DNA from: Thermoleophilia bacterium
GTDB lineage: Bacteria; Actinomycetota; Thermoleophilia; Gaiellales; Gaiellaceae
Reading direction: 5' to 3'
DNA: 5,814 nt
Assembly (NCBI GenBank): GCA_020845695.1
Contig: JADLFG010000062.1
Location: 1 to 5,814, forward strand
In this document: in pieces, positions 5,618 through 5,814 of the stretch
Layout of the letters: the number at the start of each line of letters is the position of its first letter
Position numbering within the stretch: the first letter of the stretch is position 1
Translations under genes and position numbers: made by a program
Notes under the pieces: model-generated
Seen by the model: the letters and a program-made list of their open reading frames with translations, nothing else
What the model was told of the DNA's origin: nothing
The model's database searches: none

Positions 5618-5814
5618 ATGACCACGACGACGACCGAAGCCGGCCCGGGCGAGGGGAACCCCCGTCTGGCTCTCCTGCTCTCGATGGCGATGTTCGTGCT
5701 CGTCGTCGACACGTCGCTCATGAACGTCTCGATCGCCGCCGTCGTCGAGGATCTCGACACGACCGTGAGCGGGGTCCAGTCGGCGATCGCGCTCGAGGCG
5801 CTCGTCTCCGCCGC
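5618..5814 (+). CDS. MFS transporter, DHA2-like, N-terminal part (cut by window edge)
   Basis: The first 65 codons are present; the gene continues past the right edge. After a polar, threonine-rich N-terminus (MTTTTTEAGPGEGNPR, 1-16) comes a first membrane helix LALLLSMAMFVLVVDTSLMN (17-36). Then follow VSIAAVVEDLDTTVSGVQSA (37-56) and the start of helix 2 (IALEALVSAA). The D-T-S-x-x-N-V motif at the end of helix 1, followed by a V-x-x-V-Q segment, is characteristic of 14-helix DHA2 drug:H+ antiporters of the EmrB/QacA type. Substrate cannot be told from this fragment. The gene diverges from the acpS operon. The ATG at 5618 is chosen because it precedes helix 1 by a normal short tail; the nearest GGAGGAG is 13 nt upstream. 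Confidence 0.88.
   Translation, partial: MTTTTTEAGPGEGNPRLALLLSMAMFVLVVDTSLMNVSIAAVVEDLDTTVSGVQSAIALEALVSA

Noticed and set aside
5185..5760. Minus-strand open frame of 191 codons across the HAD relic and the MFS start
   Set aside because: It is antisense to the transporter and in a frame without HAD motifs; the recognisable HAD sequence is in another frame.

Overview
The window is very G+C-rich, with strong third-position G/C bias and several GTG starts. Together with the gene content this suggests a high-GC actinobacterium. A deep-branching group such as Thermoleophilia is my guess from protein style, not something the sequence proves.

Layout. Positions 1-127 hold two perfect 58-nt direct repeats, each with two strong GC hairpins, lying just downstream of a tightly packed minus-strand gene cluster. 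Transcribed from right to left, the cluster is: holo-ACP synthase (acpS, 5177-4812), bifunctional NAD(P)HX epimerase/dehydratase (nnr, 4815-3316), a small LiaF-like repeat domain protein (3316-2993), alanine racemase (alr, 2971-1943), a class II tRNA nucleotidyltransferase without an HD domain (1950-913), and a class I SAM methyltransferase (905-141). Junctions overlap by 4, 1 and 8 nt or are separated by 21 and 7 nt, so a single operon with translational coupling is likely. Upstream of acpS is a relic of a HAD-family phosphatase (5528-5268) that has no usable start codon and ends early. A divergent plus-strand gene, the start of a DHA2-type MFS transporter, begins at 5618 and runs off the right edge.

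How the genes fit. acpS, nnr and alr are classical neighbours in Actinobacteria and are housekeeping genes: carrier protein activation, repair of damaged NAD(P)H, and D-alanine for peptidoglycan. The less usual parts are the membrane-less LiaF-like protein between nnr and alr, and the tRNA nucleotidyltransferase in the tail. That enzyme appears to lack the flexible loop between motifs A and B, a trait known from CC-adding enzymes that need a separate A-adding partner. I see no CRISPR array, tRNA, rRNA, insertion sequence or convincing novel defence system. The best leads are the loop-less nucleotidyltransferase, the twin-hairpin repeats, the LiaF-like protein and the decayed HAD gene.
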